A program made the translations under genes and the position numbers. The notes below the pieces were generated by a model, which made no database searches, had not been told where the DNA came from, and worked only from the letters and a program-made list of their open reading frames with translations. A stretch of 59,490 bases of DNA from contig CBDUHN010000017.1 of assembly GCA_965367295.1 (NCBI GenBank), positions 1 to 59,490 of the forward strand, written 5' to 3'. Shown piece by piece: positions 44,611 to 53,679 of the stretch (position 1 is its first letter; each line of letters begins with the position of its first letter). The DNA comes from JAIVHA01 sp965367295. GTDB taxonomy: Bacteria; Pseudomonadota; Gammaproteobacteria; DSM-19610.

Positions 44611-44781
44611 CTATTGGAATACAATGAGTTGCCACAACACCCGCCTTTCATCCTGCACCCTTTCGCGTCCTGGCCCGGTATTGCGCACTGAATCGGCGCG
44701 GAATTCAGCGTTTGCAGGAATCACAAGGCAGAGCAGTAGCATGTAGAGTTCTGCCTCGCTGCGTTCCTGGTAACGGGGCAA
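44611..44781 (-). CDS. Possible small ORF downstream of prfC
   Basis: A 56-codon frame from a TTG at 44781 has AGGAGG nine bases upstream and starts 14 bases after the prfC stop. The predicted peptide has a hydrophobic stretch (Y-M-L-L-L-C-L-V-I-P) and a basic, polar end. No family recognised. It could be a small membrane protein or chance. Confidence 0.3.
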   Translation of the reverse strand: MPRYQERSEAELYMLLLCLVIPANAEFRADSVRNTGPGRERVQDERRVLWQLIVFQ

Positions 44782-44795
44782 TATGGCAATCCTCC

Positions 44796-46376
44796 TCAAT
44801 GCTCCCGCGTGGCACGGAAGCGGATCTCGGGAAAACGTTCGATGGCCAGTTCCAGGTTCACCCGCGTGGGGGCGATGTAGACCAGTTCCCCGGACTGATC
44901 CATGGCCAGATTCTCGTAGGCCTTTTCACGGAATTTTTCCAGCGCCCGGCTATCGTCGCTGTCCACCCAGCGGGCAGTGGCCACGGAGACGTTTTCAAAA
45001 CTCGCGTCCACCTTGTATTCGTCCTTGAGCCGCTGGGCCACCACCTCGAACTGCAGGATGCCCACGGCACCGAGGATCAGATCGTTGTTCTTGAGCGGCT
45101 TGAACAGCTGGGTGGCGCCCTCCTCGCACAGCTGGTCGAGCCCCTTCTGCAGGGCCTTCATGCGCAGCGGATCACGCAGCACGGCACGGCGAAACAGTTC
45201 CGGCGCAAAATTGGGGATGCCGGTGAATTTCAGCTCCTCACCCTGGGTGAAGGTATCGCCAATGCGGATGGTGCCATGGTTATGCAGGCCGATGATGTCG
45301 CCGGGGAAGGCCTCTTCCACATGATCGCGATCGGAGGCCAGGAAGGTCAGCGCATTGGCCACCTGCACCTGCTTGCCCAGGCGCACATGCTGCATCTTCA
45401 TGCCACGGGTATAGCTGCCGGAACAGACGCGCAGGAAGGCGATACGGTCGCGGTGCTGCGGGTCCATGTTCGCCTGGATCTTGAATACGAAGCCGCTGAA
45501 TTTGTCTTCCGTCGGTTCGACCATGCGTGCCGAGGCATCGCGCGGCTGCGGGCCGGGGGCGCACTTCACGAAGTCATCGAGCAGTTCCTGCACGCCGAAA
45601 TTATTGATGGCGGAACCGAAATACACCGGCGTCAGTTCACCGGCCAGATAGGCATCCAGGTCAAAACGATGACTGGCACCCTGCACCAGTTCGATCTCGT
45701 CGCGCAGTTCGGCGGCCTGGCTGCCGAGCACCTCGTCGAGCATGGGGTTATCCAGCCCCTTGATGACCGTAGCACTCTGCTTCACTTCGTTCTTGCCCGA
45801 GGCATAGAGATGCACCTCGTCCTCGACCAGGCTGTAGACCCCCTTGAAGCGCTTGCCCATGCCGATGGGCCAATTCATGGGGGCGCACTGGATGTTGAGC
45901 ACATCCTCCACTTCGTCGAGCAACTCGATGGGTTCCTTGCCCTCGCGGTCAAGCTTGTTGATGAAGGTGAAGATGGGCGTGGTACGCAGGCGGCAGACCT
46001 CCATCAGCTTGATGGTGCGGGCCTCGACCCCCTTGGCCACGTCGATGACCATCAAGGCCGAATCCACCGCCGTCAAGGTACGATAGGTATCCTCTGAGAA
46101 GTCCTCATGGCCCGGCGTGTCGAGCAGGTTCACCATGGCGTCGCCATAGGGGAACTGCATCACCGATGAGGTCACGGAGATTCCGCGCTCCTTCTCCATG
46201 GCCATCCAGTCGGAGGTGGCGTGGCGCGCGGCCTTGCGGCCCTTCACGGTACCGGCGAGCTGGATCGCGCCCCCGAACAGCAGCAGCTTTTCGGTCAGGG
46301 TGGTCTTGCCCGCGTCGGGGTGGGAAATAATCGCAAAGGTGCGGCGCCGGTTGGCTTCTTCGATCAGGGTACTCAT
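44796..46376 (-). CDS. prfC: Peptide chain release factor 3
   Basis: RF3 is the GTPase that recycles RF1/RF2 from the ribosome. The 526-residue product has the G1 motif S-H-P-D-A-G-K-T-T-L, G3 D-T-P-G-H-E and G4 N-K-L-D-R-E, followed by EF-G-like domains. Length fits the family exactly. It stands alone with its own start at 46376. Confidence 0.97.
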   Translation of the reverse strand: MSTLIEEANRRRTFAIISHPDAGKTTLTEKLLLFGGAIQLAGTVKGRKAARHATSDWMAMEKERGISVTSSVMQFPYGDAMVNLLDTPGHEDFSEDTYRTLTAVDSALMVIDVAKGVEARTIKLMEVCRLRTTPIFTFINKLDREGKEPIELLDEVEDVLNIQCAPMNWPIGMGKRFKGVYSLVEDEVHLYASGKNEVKQSATVIKGLDNPMLDEVLGSQAAELRDEIELVQGASHRFDLDAYLAGELTPVYFGSAINNFGVQELLDDFVKCAPGPQPRDASARMVEPTEDKFSGFVFKIQANMDPQHRDRIAFLRVCSGSYTRGMKMQHVRLGKQVQVANALTFLASDRDHVEEAFPGDIIGLHNHGTIRIGDTFTQGEELKFTGIPNFAPELFRRAVLRDPLRMKALQKGLDQLCEEGATQLFKPLKNNDLILGAVGILQFEVVAQRLKDEYKVDASFENVSVATARWVDSDDSRALEKFREKAYENLAMDQSGELVYIAPTRVNLELAIERFPEIRFRATREH

Positions 46377-46478
46377 GGATCTTCAGGTCTTGCCGGGAAA
46401 ATGACCGGCTATTGTAGCGCATCGGGGCGGCCCGGCACGAATGGGAAAATGCCGCCGCGGCCCGGCAACCGGAACTCT

Positions 46479-48335
46479 TTAAAACTGGATCAATCCTAGG
46501 GCCTTGCGCTGGATCACCACCAGGTCACCGAGGTTGAAGACCCCGTCCGGGGCCGGGCTGCCATTCACCAGTGGCGCCACATCGCCGCGCAGCTGCTGAC
46601 CGGCATCCAGGGTGCGGCTGCCCAGCAGGGCCTGCTGCGCCCAGAGCAGGTCACGCACATCCACCAGGCCATCCCCGGTCAGGTCGCCATCCCCCGAGGG
46701 GGGATAACTGCCAGCGGCATTGGGGTCGGTACCCAGCTGCACCTCCAGCCCATCGCTGAAGCTGTCGCCATCGGAATCGACCAGCAGGGGATCGGTAAGC
46801 CACTGGTTCACCTCCGCACCATCCAGCAGACCGTCGCTATCGGTATCGGATTGCACCGGGTTGGTTCCATACAGGCATTCCTGCAGGGCCGTCAGCCCGT
46901 CCAGGTCCTGGTCGGAGGTATCGCTGTCGTGGACGGTGGGACACTGGTCGCAGGCATCACCGATGCCATCGCCATCGATATCCTGCTGGCCGGGATTGGC
47001 CGTATAGGGGCAGTTATCGAGTTGATCACTGACGCCATCCTGGTCTGCATCGGCGAACGGCTGCACCATCAACAACGGTTCCTGAACGCCATCCGGGTCA
47101 TCGGTGCAGATACCACTGGGCGTATCGCAAGGGGCCGGATCGGCACTGGCCAGCAATGCCGCCTTGACGGTGGCAGGTGATGCTCCGGGATGCTGGGAGA
47201 GATACAGGGTCGCCGCACCGGCCACATGGGGACTGGCCATACTGGTGCCATGCAGGGTGGCGGTGCCGCCCCCCTTGTAGGTGGACAGGATCTTGGTACC
47301 CGGGGCCATGATATCCACACCGGAACCATAATTACTGAAGCAGGCCAGGGAGTCGTCCTGGTTCTCGGAGCAGTTGGAATAGGTAAAGGTCTGGTTATAG
47401 AGCCCGCCGGGCTTGCCATCGAAATCGGCCAGCGCGGAGACGGTAATCACGCTGCCGTTGCTACCCGGCGAGGTACCCGCGACATCCACACCATCATTAC
47501 CCGCGGAAACCACGAAGGTCACCCCGGCATTCACGACATTATCCAGCGCATTATTCAATGCGGTACTGATGCCATTGAAACCCAGGCTCATGTTCGTAAC
47601 CTCGATCTCACTGGCATGGGCTGCCACGTAATCGATCGCCGCGATCACTTCCAGGGTGGTGATGTTGCCATCATCGCGCATGACCCGAATACCCCACAGG
47701 CGCGCGCCGGGGGCAACCCCCACTACGCCCGAGTTGTTATCCAGTGCCGCGGCGCTGCCCGCCACATGGGTGCCATGACCATTGGTATCATCCGCACGGA
47801 TATCGTTCTCCGCGCAGGTGCCGGAAACGGCGTTCTTCTGATAGCAGTAGACATAGCGGTAGACATTCAGATCGGGATGATCAATGTCGATCCCGGTGTC
47901 GATGATGGCGATATCGGCATCGACGCGATCATCGATATTGTTGATATTGGCGACGGGGTCGAGCTCGACATTGATACGGTCGATGCCGGTGGGAAGCGTT
48001 TGCGCATGCAGATGCATGAGTTGCACCGGCTCGATGAACGCCACGTGCGGATTCCTGCGCAGGCGTTCCAGCTGTCCGGGTGGGATTCTGCCGGCGATCG
48101 CCTTGAGGGCATGGCGGTACCGCATTCCCTCATCCATCCCGTAGCCACGCTTCAACTCCATCGCCGTGGCATCGACATCGACATCGCCCTTGAAAACCAC
48201 GATGTGCCCCAGAGGAGCGTCTGTCAGGATCGGTGGCGTAGTGCTGGAGCCAGCCGCGAACGCGCCGGGCATCAGCAGCGATGCCGATGCAGCCATCAAA
48301 CTGACACTGCGCAGAATTGCGCCCAATGGTTTCAT
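46479..48335 (-). CDS. Secreted subtilisin-like (S8) protease with TSP3 and dockerin-like repeats
   Basis: The product is 618 residues: signal peptide ending A-F-A, an I9-like propeptide (about 40-105), and the S8 domain (about 130-400) with catalytic Asp146, His187 and Ser365 and oxyanion Asn280. Thrombospondin type 3 calcium repeats (D-x-D-x-D-G) follow at about 425-540. The last 70 residues hold two dockerin-like repeats (G-D-L-T-G-D-G-L-V-D-V-R-D and V-F-N-L-G-D-L-V-V-I). It should be an extracellular protease; no dedicated secretion genes are adjacent. Confidence 0.93.
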   Translation of the reverse strand: MKPLGAILRSVSLMAASASLLMPGAFAAGSSTTPPILTDAPLGHIVVFKGDVDVDATAMELKRGYGMDEGMRYRHALKAIAGRIPPGQLERLRRNPHVAFIEPVQLMHLHAQTLPTGIDRINVELDPVANINNIDDRVDADIAIIDTGIDIDHPDLNVYRYVYCYQKNAVSGTCAENDIRADDTNGHGTHVAGSAAALDNNSGVVGVAPGARLWGIRVMRDDGNITTLEVIAAIDYVAAHASEIEVTNMSLGFNGISTALNNALDNVVNAGVTFVVSAGNDGVDVAGTSPGSNGSVITVSALADFDGKPGGLYNQTFTYSNCSENQDDSLACFSNYGSGVDIMAPGTKILSTYKGGGTATLHGTSMASPHVAGAATLYLSQHPGASPATVKAALLASADPAPCDTPSGICTDDPDGVQEPLLMVQPFADADQDGVSDQLDNCPYTANPGQQDIDGDGIGDACDQCPTVHDSDTSDQDLDGLTALQECLYGTNPVQSDTDSDGLLDGAEVNQWLTDPLLVDSDGDSFSDGLEVQLGTDPNAAGSYPPSGDGDLTGDGLVDVRDLLWAQQALLGSRTLDAGQQLRGDVAPLVNGSPAPDGVFNLGDLVVIQRKALGLIQF

Positions 48336-48521
48336 CTCACCCCCCCGCCTGGACCCGGACCCTCCGGCGGTTTCTTGTTATGACCCTGCTGCAACCGGCC
48401 ACGATCACCGGGCAACGATTCCAATATAACGCAGCTGGCCGGCAGCCCCCAACGTGAATCTGGTTCATTCCGGGCAACAGAGGCATTTATTCATTTAAAT
48501 ACAACAAATTAACCATTATGA

Positions 48522-48986
48522 TCACAGGTTCAGCGCCAGGATCAGGGCATCTTCCCGTCCCTGCGCGCAGGGATAGTAGCCCTTGCGAACCCCGATCTCG
48601 TTGAAACCCATTTTCTGATACAGGGCAACCGCCGCGGTATTGGAAGGTCGCACTTCGAGCATCACGATATCAGCATTGTGGCGCAGCGCCAGGCTGAGGA
48701 AATGCTTGAGCAGCCTGCGGCCGATGCCCTGGCCCTGGGATTCCGGACGTACTGTCAGGTTGAGAACATGGGCCTCTCCCATCGCCACACTCATGACCCC
48801 GTAGCCCTGAATACGACCTTCCTGCTCATACAACCAGCAGCTGTATCCAACCCGCAGGCAGTCCTGCAGGATACCCCGGGTCCAGGGATGGTCGTAGGCC
48901 CGCACCTCGATTTCCATGACAGCATCGAGATCCGTGGCCAGCATGGGCCGGAAACGGCTGACGAATTCGTTGGCTACCGCACTCAT
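48522..48986 (-). CDS. rimI: Ribosomal-protein-alanine N-acetyltransferase RimI
   Basis: RimI acetylates the N-terminal alanine of ribosomal protein S18. The 154-residue GNAT product has the acetyl-CoA site R-P-E-S-Q-G-Q-G-I-G-R-R-L-L and the family's L-E-V-R-P-S-N-T-A-A-V-A-L-Y. It follows the uracil-DNA glycosylase by 11 bases in the leuA-udg-rimI group. Confidence 0.92.
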   Translation of the reverse strand: MSAVANEFVSRFRPMLATDLDAVMEIEVRAYDHPWTRGILQDCLRVGYSCWLYEQEGRIQGYGVMSVAMGEAHVLNLTVRPESQGQGIGRRLLKHFLSLALRHNADIVMLEVRPSNTAAVALYQKMGFNEIGVRKGYYPCAQGREDALILALNL

Positions 48987-48997
48987 GACACCGAATA

Positions 48998-49693
48998 TTA
49001 ACCGGTATTGCGTACCACGTCCTGATAGGTCCTGCGGGCGAGCTGCAGGTCCTGCCAGGACTTGCGTTTTTCGGCGGGGGAACGCAACAGGTAGGCGGGA
49101 TGATAGGTGGCGATCACCGGGATCCGCCGTTTCCCGTAGTGATGCACCTGGCCACGCAACTTGCCGATAGGCAAATCCGATTGCAGCAGGTTCTGCGCCG
49201 CAATGCGCCCCACGGCGAGAATCACCCGGGGTGCGATCAATTCCACCTGCCGCTGCAGATACGGTTCGCAGCAGGCCACTTCACCGGCATGGGGGTCACG
49301 ATTATCGGGCGGTCGACATTTCAGGATGTTGGCGATATACACCTGCCGACGCTCATAGCCGATGGCCTTCAGCATGGCGTTTAGCAGCTGTCCGGCACGG
49401 CCCACGAAGGGTTCGCCCTGGCGATCCTCGTCGGCGCCCGGAGCCTCGCCGACAATCAGCCAGTCGGCATTCGGGTCCCCGACACCGAACACGGCGTTGG
49501 TGCGGGTTTCATGCAGGGCACAGCGGGTGCAACCGGAAACGGCCTGCTGCAGCGCCTCCCAGTCCAGTTGCGCCACCAGACCCTCATCCCCCCCCGGGAC
49601 CGGCGCATCCGCCAGCGCCGCATCCCGGGCACGCCATACCTGGATGCCCATGGCATCCAGGTAGGCCTGCTGTTGTGTGCGTGACAGGGCCAT
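48998..49693 (-). CDS. Uracil-DNA glycosylase, family 4
   Basis: This [4Fe-4S] enzyme removes uracil from DNA. The 231-residue product has the family motif G-E-A-P-G-A-D-E-D (about 85-93), the cluster cysteines in C-T-R-C-A-L, K-C-R-P-P and C-C-E-P-Y, and the C-terminal H-P-A-Y-L-L-R motif. It lies 10 bases after leuA and is likely co-transcribed with it. Confidence 0.93.
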   Translation of the reverse strand: MALSRTQQQAYLDAMGIQVWRARDAALADAPVPGGDEGLVAQLDWEALQQAVSGCTRCALHETRTNAVFGVGDPNADWLIVGEAPGADEDRQGEPFVGRAGQLLNAMLKAIGYERRQVYIANILKCRPPDNRDPHAGEVACCEPYLQRQVELIAPRVILAVGRIAAQNLLQSDLPIGKLRGQVHHYGKRRIPVIATYHPAYLLRSPAEKRKSWQDLQLARRTYQDVVRNTG

Positions 49694-49703
49694 CCAGGTC
49701 TAA

Positions 49704-51254
49704 CTACACATCGCCCAGCTGGGGATGTTCCCGTGCCGAGGTCTGCACGATCTTGTTCAGGGCGTTGATATAGGCGCGCGCCGAAGCGATGACAATATCG
49801 GTATCGGCGCCCTGACCGTTGACGATCTTGCCATCCTTTTCCAGACGCACGGTCACCTCACCCTGGGCATCGGTGCCGCTGGTGATGTTGTTCACGGAAT
49901 AAAGCTGCAACATCGCATCGCTGTGCACGATGACCTCCAGCGCCTTGAAGGCCGCGTCCACCGGCCCACCACCGGGCGCACTGGCGTGATGCTCGACACC
50001 GTTCACCGCCAGGGTCACAGAAGCGGTAGGGGTTTCGCCGGTTTCCGAGCACACCTTCATGGCCACCAGTTTGAACTGCTCATTGGCGGTTTCCTGGTTG
50101 GCATCGGTCACCAGAGCCTGCAGATCCTCGTCATAGATTTCATGCTTCTTGTCGGCCAGTTCCTTGAAGCGGGCGAAGGTCTCGTTGAGCGTCTCCTCGG
50201 AATCGAACTCGATGCCCAGCTCCTTCAAACGACTCTTGAGGGCATTACGTCCCGAATGCTTGCCAAGCACGATGCGGTTGGCACTCCAGCCTACATCCTG
50301 GGCACGCATGATTTCGTAAGTCTCACGGCTCTTGAGCACACCGTCCTGGTGAATACCGGACTCATGGGCAAAGGCGTTGGCGCCGACAATGGCCTTGTTG
50401 GGCTGCACGGCAAAGCCGGTGATGCCGGATACCAACCGTGAGCAGGTCATGATCTGGGTGGTATCGAGGCCGGTCTGGCAGGGGAACACATCCTGGCGGG
50501 TACTGACCGCCATGACCACCTCTTCCAGTGCCGCGTTGCCGGCCCGCTCACCGAGACCGTTGATGGTGCATTCCACCTGACGCGCACCGTTCATCACCGC
50601 CGACAGGGAGTTGGCCACCGCCAGACCAAGGTCGTTATGGCAGTGCACGGAGAACACTGCCTGATCGGAATTGGGTACCCGTTCGATCAACTGGCGGATC
50701 AATTCACCAAACTGGTGTGGCAGGTTGTAACCGACGGTATCGGGGATGTTCACGGTACGTGCCCCGGCCGCGATCACCGCCTCGATGACGCGGCAGAGAA
50801 AATCAAGTTCCGAGCGGCCGGCATCTTCCGGTGAAAACTCCACGTTGTCGGTGTACTGGCGGGCACGCTTCACCGCCCGCACCGCCTGCTCCACCACCTG
50901 GTCCGGTTCCATGCGCAGCTTCATCTTCATGTGAATGGGCGAGGTGGCAATGAAGGTGTGGATACGCGCCGAATTGGCCTCCTTCAGTGCCTCGCCGGCA
51001 CGATCGATATCCTTGTCCAGTGCGCGGGCGAGGCCGCACACGGTACTGTCACGCACGGCGCGGGCCACTGCCTGTACCGCTTCAAAGTCGCCAGGGCTGG
51101 CAATGGGGAAACCGGCCTCGATCACGTCCACCTTCATGCGCTCCAGGGCCTTCGCGATGCGTACCTTCTCGTCCCGGGTCATGGACGCGCCGGGACTCTG
51201 CTCGCCGTCGCGCAAGGTGGTGTCGAAAATAATCAAATTGTCTTTGCTTGCCAT
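49704..51254 (-). CDS. leuA: 2-isopropylmalate synthase
   Basis: LeuA condenses acetyl-CoA and 2-ketoisovalerate, the first step of leucine synthesis. The 516-residue product has the DRE-TIM motif T-L-R-D-G-E-Q-S-P-G, the H-C-H-N-D-L-G metal motif, a G-x-G-E-R-A-G-N segment and the C-terminal leucine-binding regulatory domain (about 390-510). A GGAG site precedes the ATG. It is transcribed from its own promoter with a leader peptide. Confidence 0.97.
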   Translation of the reverse strand: MASKDNLIIFDTTLRDGEQSPGASMTRDEKVRIAKALERMKVDVIEAGFPIASPGDFEAVQAVARAVRDSTVCGLARALDKDIDRAGEALKEANSARIHTFIATSPIHMKMKLRMEPDQVVEQAVRAVKRARQYTDNVEFSPEDAGRSELDFLCRVIEAVIAAGARTVNIPDTVGYNLPHQFGELIRQLIERVPNSDQAVFSVHCHNDLGLAVANSLSAVMNGARQVECTINGLGERAGNAALEEVVMAVSTRQDVFPCQTGLDTTQIMTCSRLVSGITGFAVQPNKAIVGANAFAHESGIHQDGVLKSRETYEIMRAQDVGWSANRIVLGKHSGRNALKSRLKELGIEFDSEETLNETFARFKELADKKHEIYDEDLQALVTDANQETANEQFKLVAMKVCSETGETPTASVTLAVNGVEHHASAPGGGPVDAAFKALEVIVHSDAMLQLYSVNNITSGTDAQGEVTVRLEKDGKIVNGQGADTDIVIASARAYINALNKIVQTSAREHPQLGDV

Positions 51255-51398
51255 GTCATGCTCCGCACAATCCCCGCGACCTCATCGAGGGGATGGATTC
51301 CGCAGCGGCAAGAATACCAAAGCCTTTCCAGGCCTGTCTGCCGGTGCTGATGATTCGTTAATGGTGGCTGCGTGAGGGTCCCCCGCCGGGGTATGTGA

Positions 51399-51497
51399 TT
51401 ATTTGCCGCGCAGCGGCAGCAGTCGCAGCACGAGCAGCAGCCCGCCGGACGGCAGGCTGGAGGGGGCACCAAATTGGTACTGATCTACTCGCTTCAT
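51399..51497 (-). CDS. leuL: Leucine-rich leader peptide of leuA
   Basis: A 32-codon frame on the minus strand ends with G-G-L-L-L-V-L-R-L-L-P-L-R-G-K, including eight leucines in its last 18 residues. It lies about 145 bases ahead of leuA. Such peptides let leucine-tRNA supply control leu operons by attenuation. A CCCCG/CGGGG stem follows the stop, but I found no T-run terminator, so the mechanism is open. Only about 1-3 bases separate the predicted transcript start and the ATG. Confidence 0.72.
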   Translation of the reverse strand: MKRVDQYQFGAPSSLPSGGLLLVLRLLPLRGK

Positions 51498-51505
51498 GGG
51501 AAAAC

Positions 51506-51534
51506 ACTATAGTGCACCCCGCAGCCCGTGCCAA
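51506..51534 (-). promoter_or_regulatory. Sigma-70 promoter of leuL-leuA
   Basis: Minus-strand TTGGCA (51534-51529), exactly 17 bases, TATAGT (51511-51506). Eight bases separate the -10 from the leader ATG, so the transcript probably begins at or just ahead of the start codon. Confidence 0.78.
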
Positions 51535-51561
51535 CCCCCTGCTACGGGCGGACGCACGGGA

Positions 51562-52896
51562 TCAGAATGCCCGGGACATGGTTACGCTGAACTGTCGCCG
51601 ATCGTAATCGTAGATGCTGACGTTGGATCGGTTGTCCGTGAATTCCAGGGTGGCCCCCAGGCTCCATTGGTCCAACGGACCCGTCTTGATGCGATGTTCC
51701 ATGCCCAGCAGCAGGCGGGTTTCCTGTTCATCGCGCGCCGGGGTGCTCAGTATGGTGGGAGGTGTGCCGCCCAGGTTGAACCGGGTACCCGCGTCGTATT
51801 GCACATCACGATAGTTGGCCCGCAGGTAGAGACTGCCCTGTGGCCAGGCGCGCACACTGGCCCCGGCGAACAACTCATAACCATCATAGGCATACTGGGC
51901 GGCATCGGCATCGAAAGAAAGGGCGCTGAGACCCGCCTGTGCCGCCACCTTGCGCTGCCGATAATACTGGCCCACGGAAACGCCGGTGCGCCAGAAATTC
52001 CCTTCGCGACCGGCATCGACGGCCTCGTCATAGCTACGTCTGGTATAGATGGCATCCCAGGTGATCTCGGTACGATCAAACTGCCAGGTCACCATCGGAC
52101 GCAGGGAGGCAAACACTGCCAGCGCCTCATTACCCAGACTGATGTGATCGGCCGTCAGCTGCAGGCCGGCGCGCCAGTGACGGGGCACCACCAGTGAAGG
52201 ACCTGTGCTGAGGGTGGCCACGGTCAGATTGAAATCACGTTCATCCTTGTAGTCCCGATGATAGAGAGATGCCTCGCTCTGCCACAGGAAGCTGGCGACC
52301 CGGTCGCCAACGTTGACGGTGGTGCCGGGCTTGTAGGTATGGGCCAGACCCACGGACAGCACCGCAGCCTGATCCCCGGTCTTGGTCGAGCCCGGTGTCA
52401 GCAGCAACGACTGGCCATCCACTTCCAGGATGTCCGAACCGGGGCCGGCATTCACATTGGAATCGTACATGTAGCCGAGTGAAACCCGCGGCCGCCAGGC
52501 ATGCGGCACCGCGGCGGCTTCGGCATCCTTACGTACCTGGGCCAGGAAGGCCAGGATCGTTACCCGCACATTATCCGGTGTATTGGGATCGTCCAGAACC
52601 TCCTGTGCATAGCGTTCGGCCTCGGCATACTGAAAAGATCGATAATAGGCCAGCGCCAGTTCGAGGCGGGCACGGTGTAACTGGGGATCGGCACTCAGGA
52701 TACTGTTGAAGATCTCGACAGCACGTCGATAGCGATCTTCGTCCAGGGCCTGCATACCCTCCTGGAACAGGGCCTCGAGTTCGGTATCGGAAACGGCCTC
52801 GGCGGCCTGGAGACCAATGCCGGACAGTAGTGTGGTCAGGCCCAGAACCGTGGCGAAAAGCCTCGTCCGCTTCACTGGGGTTCGGTTATTGGTCAT
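51562..52896 (-). CDS. TPR outer-membrane beta-barrel protein (SLAM-like)
   Basis: The product is 444 residues: signal peptide to about 33, TPR-like helices (about 38-125) and a C-terminal barrel with alternating aromatic strands, ending in F. The layout resembles surface lipoprotein assembly modulators (DUF560). The ATG at 52896 has a GGGGAGA site; the upstream extension to 52935 is unlikely. It is divergent from the LapG-like gene. A role in surface-protein export is suggested by the family only. Confidence 0.75.
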   Translation of the reverse strand: MTNNRTPVKRTRLFATVLGLTTLLSGIGLQAAEAVSDTELEALFQEGMQALDEDRYRRAVEIFNSILSADPQLHRARLELALAYYRSFQYAEAERYAQEVLDDPNTPDNVRVTILAFLAQVRKDAEAAAVPHAWRPRVSLGYMYDSNVNAGPGSDILEVDGQSLLLTPGSTKTGDQAAVLSVGLAHTYKPGTTVNVGDRVASFLWQSEASLYHRDYKDERDFNLTVATLSTGPSLVVPRHWRAGLQLTADHISLGNEALAVFASLRPMVTWQFDRTEITWDAIYTRRSYDEAVDAGREGNFWRTGVSVGQYYRQRKVAAQAGLSALSFDADAAQYAYDGYELFAGASVRAWPQGSLYLRANYRDVQYDAGTRFNLGGTPPTILSTPARDEQETRLLLGMEHRIKTGPLDQWSLGATLEFTDNRSNVSIYDYDRRQFSVTMSRAF

Positions 52897-52946
52897 GTTT
52901 TTTCTCCCCTGCCGCAGGATGCTATCGGTAGCCACGCAATGCTCGG

Positions 52947-52976
52947 TTGCACCACATAAGGCATTGACTTTATTAT
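52947..52976 (+). promoter_or_regulatory. Putative promoter of the lapG-like gene
   Basis: TTGCAC (52947-52952), 18 bases, TATTAT (52971-52976). Transcription would start near 52983, which rules out the upstream ATG at 52975 as a start codon. Confidence 0.5.
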
Positions 52977-53019
52977 GACAAAATCTTGCGCCGCCGATTC
53001 TAATCGATTTCCTTTACCG

Positions 53020-53679
53020 ATGCACTTGCCCTACATGCATAAACCCACCTCCTGTCCGCGCTGGATCGTATGGATACTGCTGTTGGCCTGGCAGCTGCCC
53101 GTGCAGGCCTTTGAGCAACCGCTGTTCGGCTATCAGGAATCCCGCCAGACCAATATGCGCATGTTCACCCAGTGGTTGAGCGTCCTGGAGCGCCACATCC
53201 TCCAGGATCTGCCCGAGGCGGATTGCAGCGAATCCCGCATGAACCGTTGCCACCTGCGCCAGTGGCTGGCGTTTCTCGACGGCATCCGCAGCCTGCCCCG
53301 TGACGAACAGCTGCAGCGGGTGAATCAGTATGCTAACCAGAAACGCTATGTGCTCGACATCGACAACTACGCTCTTGAAGACTACTGGGCCGTTGCCCGG
53401 GAATTTTTCTACAACGGTGGCGACTGCGAGGACTATGCCATCACCAAGCTGTTCTCCCTGTTGTGGCTCGGCTTCCCCAGGGAGGACATGCGCATCGTGG
53501 TGTTACAGGACACCAATCTGCGCGTACCCCACGCCATTCTCGCCGTCGAGCAGGCACATGAGATCTTCATCCTCGACAACCAGTTGCAAACAGTCGTCAG
53601 GCATCGCCAGATCGTGCACTATGTGCCGGTCTATTCCATCAATCAGGATGCCTGGTGGATTCATACACCGGCCTCCTGA
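53020..53679 (+). CDS. LapG-like periplasmic cysteine protease (BTLCP)
   Basis: The product is 219 residues from 53020 (53035 is an alternative). A signal peptide ends V-Q-A, then the bacterial transglutaminase-like cysteine protease fold shows the triad Cys136 (G-D-C-E-D-Y), His171 (V-P-H-A-I-L) and Asp186 (I-L-D-N). In Pseudomonas, LapG cuts a surface adhesin and is held inactive by the c-di-GMP receptor LapD. Here it is followed by, and may overlap, a membrane receptor with a degenerate HD-GYP domain. No LapA adhesin is in the window. Confidence 0.9.
   Translation: MHLPYMHKPTSCPRWIVWILLLAWQLPVQAFEQPLFGYQESRQTNMRMFTQWLSVLERHILQDLPEADCSESRMNRCHLRQWLAFLDGIRSLPRDEQLQRVNQYANQKRYVLDIDNYALEDYWAVAREFFYNGGDCEDYAITKLFSLLWLGFPREDMRIVVLQDTNLRVPHAILAVEQAHEIFILDNQLQTVVRHRQIVHYVPVYSINQDAWWIHTPAS

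Noticed and set aside
47190..48383. 397-codon frame opposite the S8 protease
   Set aside because: Antisense shadow of a gene with an intact catalytic triad and signal peptide.
52975..53019. Start of the LapG-like gene at 52975
   Set aside because: That ATG overlaps the -10 box of the best promoter and would add a polar stretch ahead of the signal peptide.
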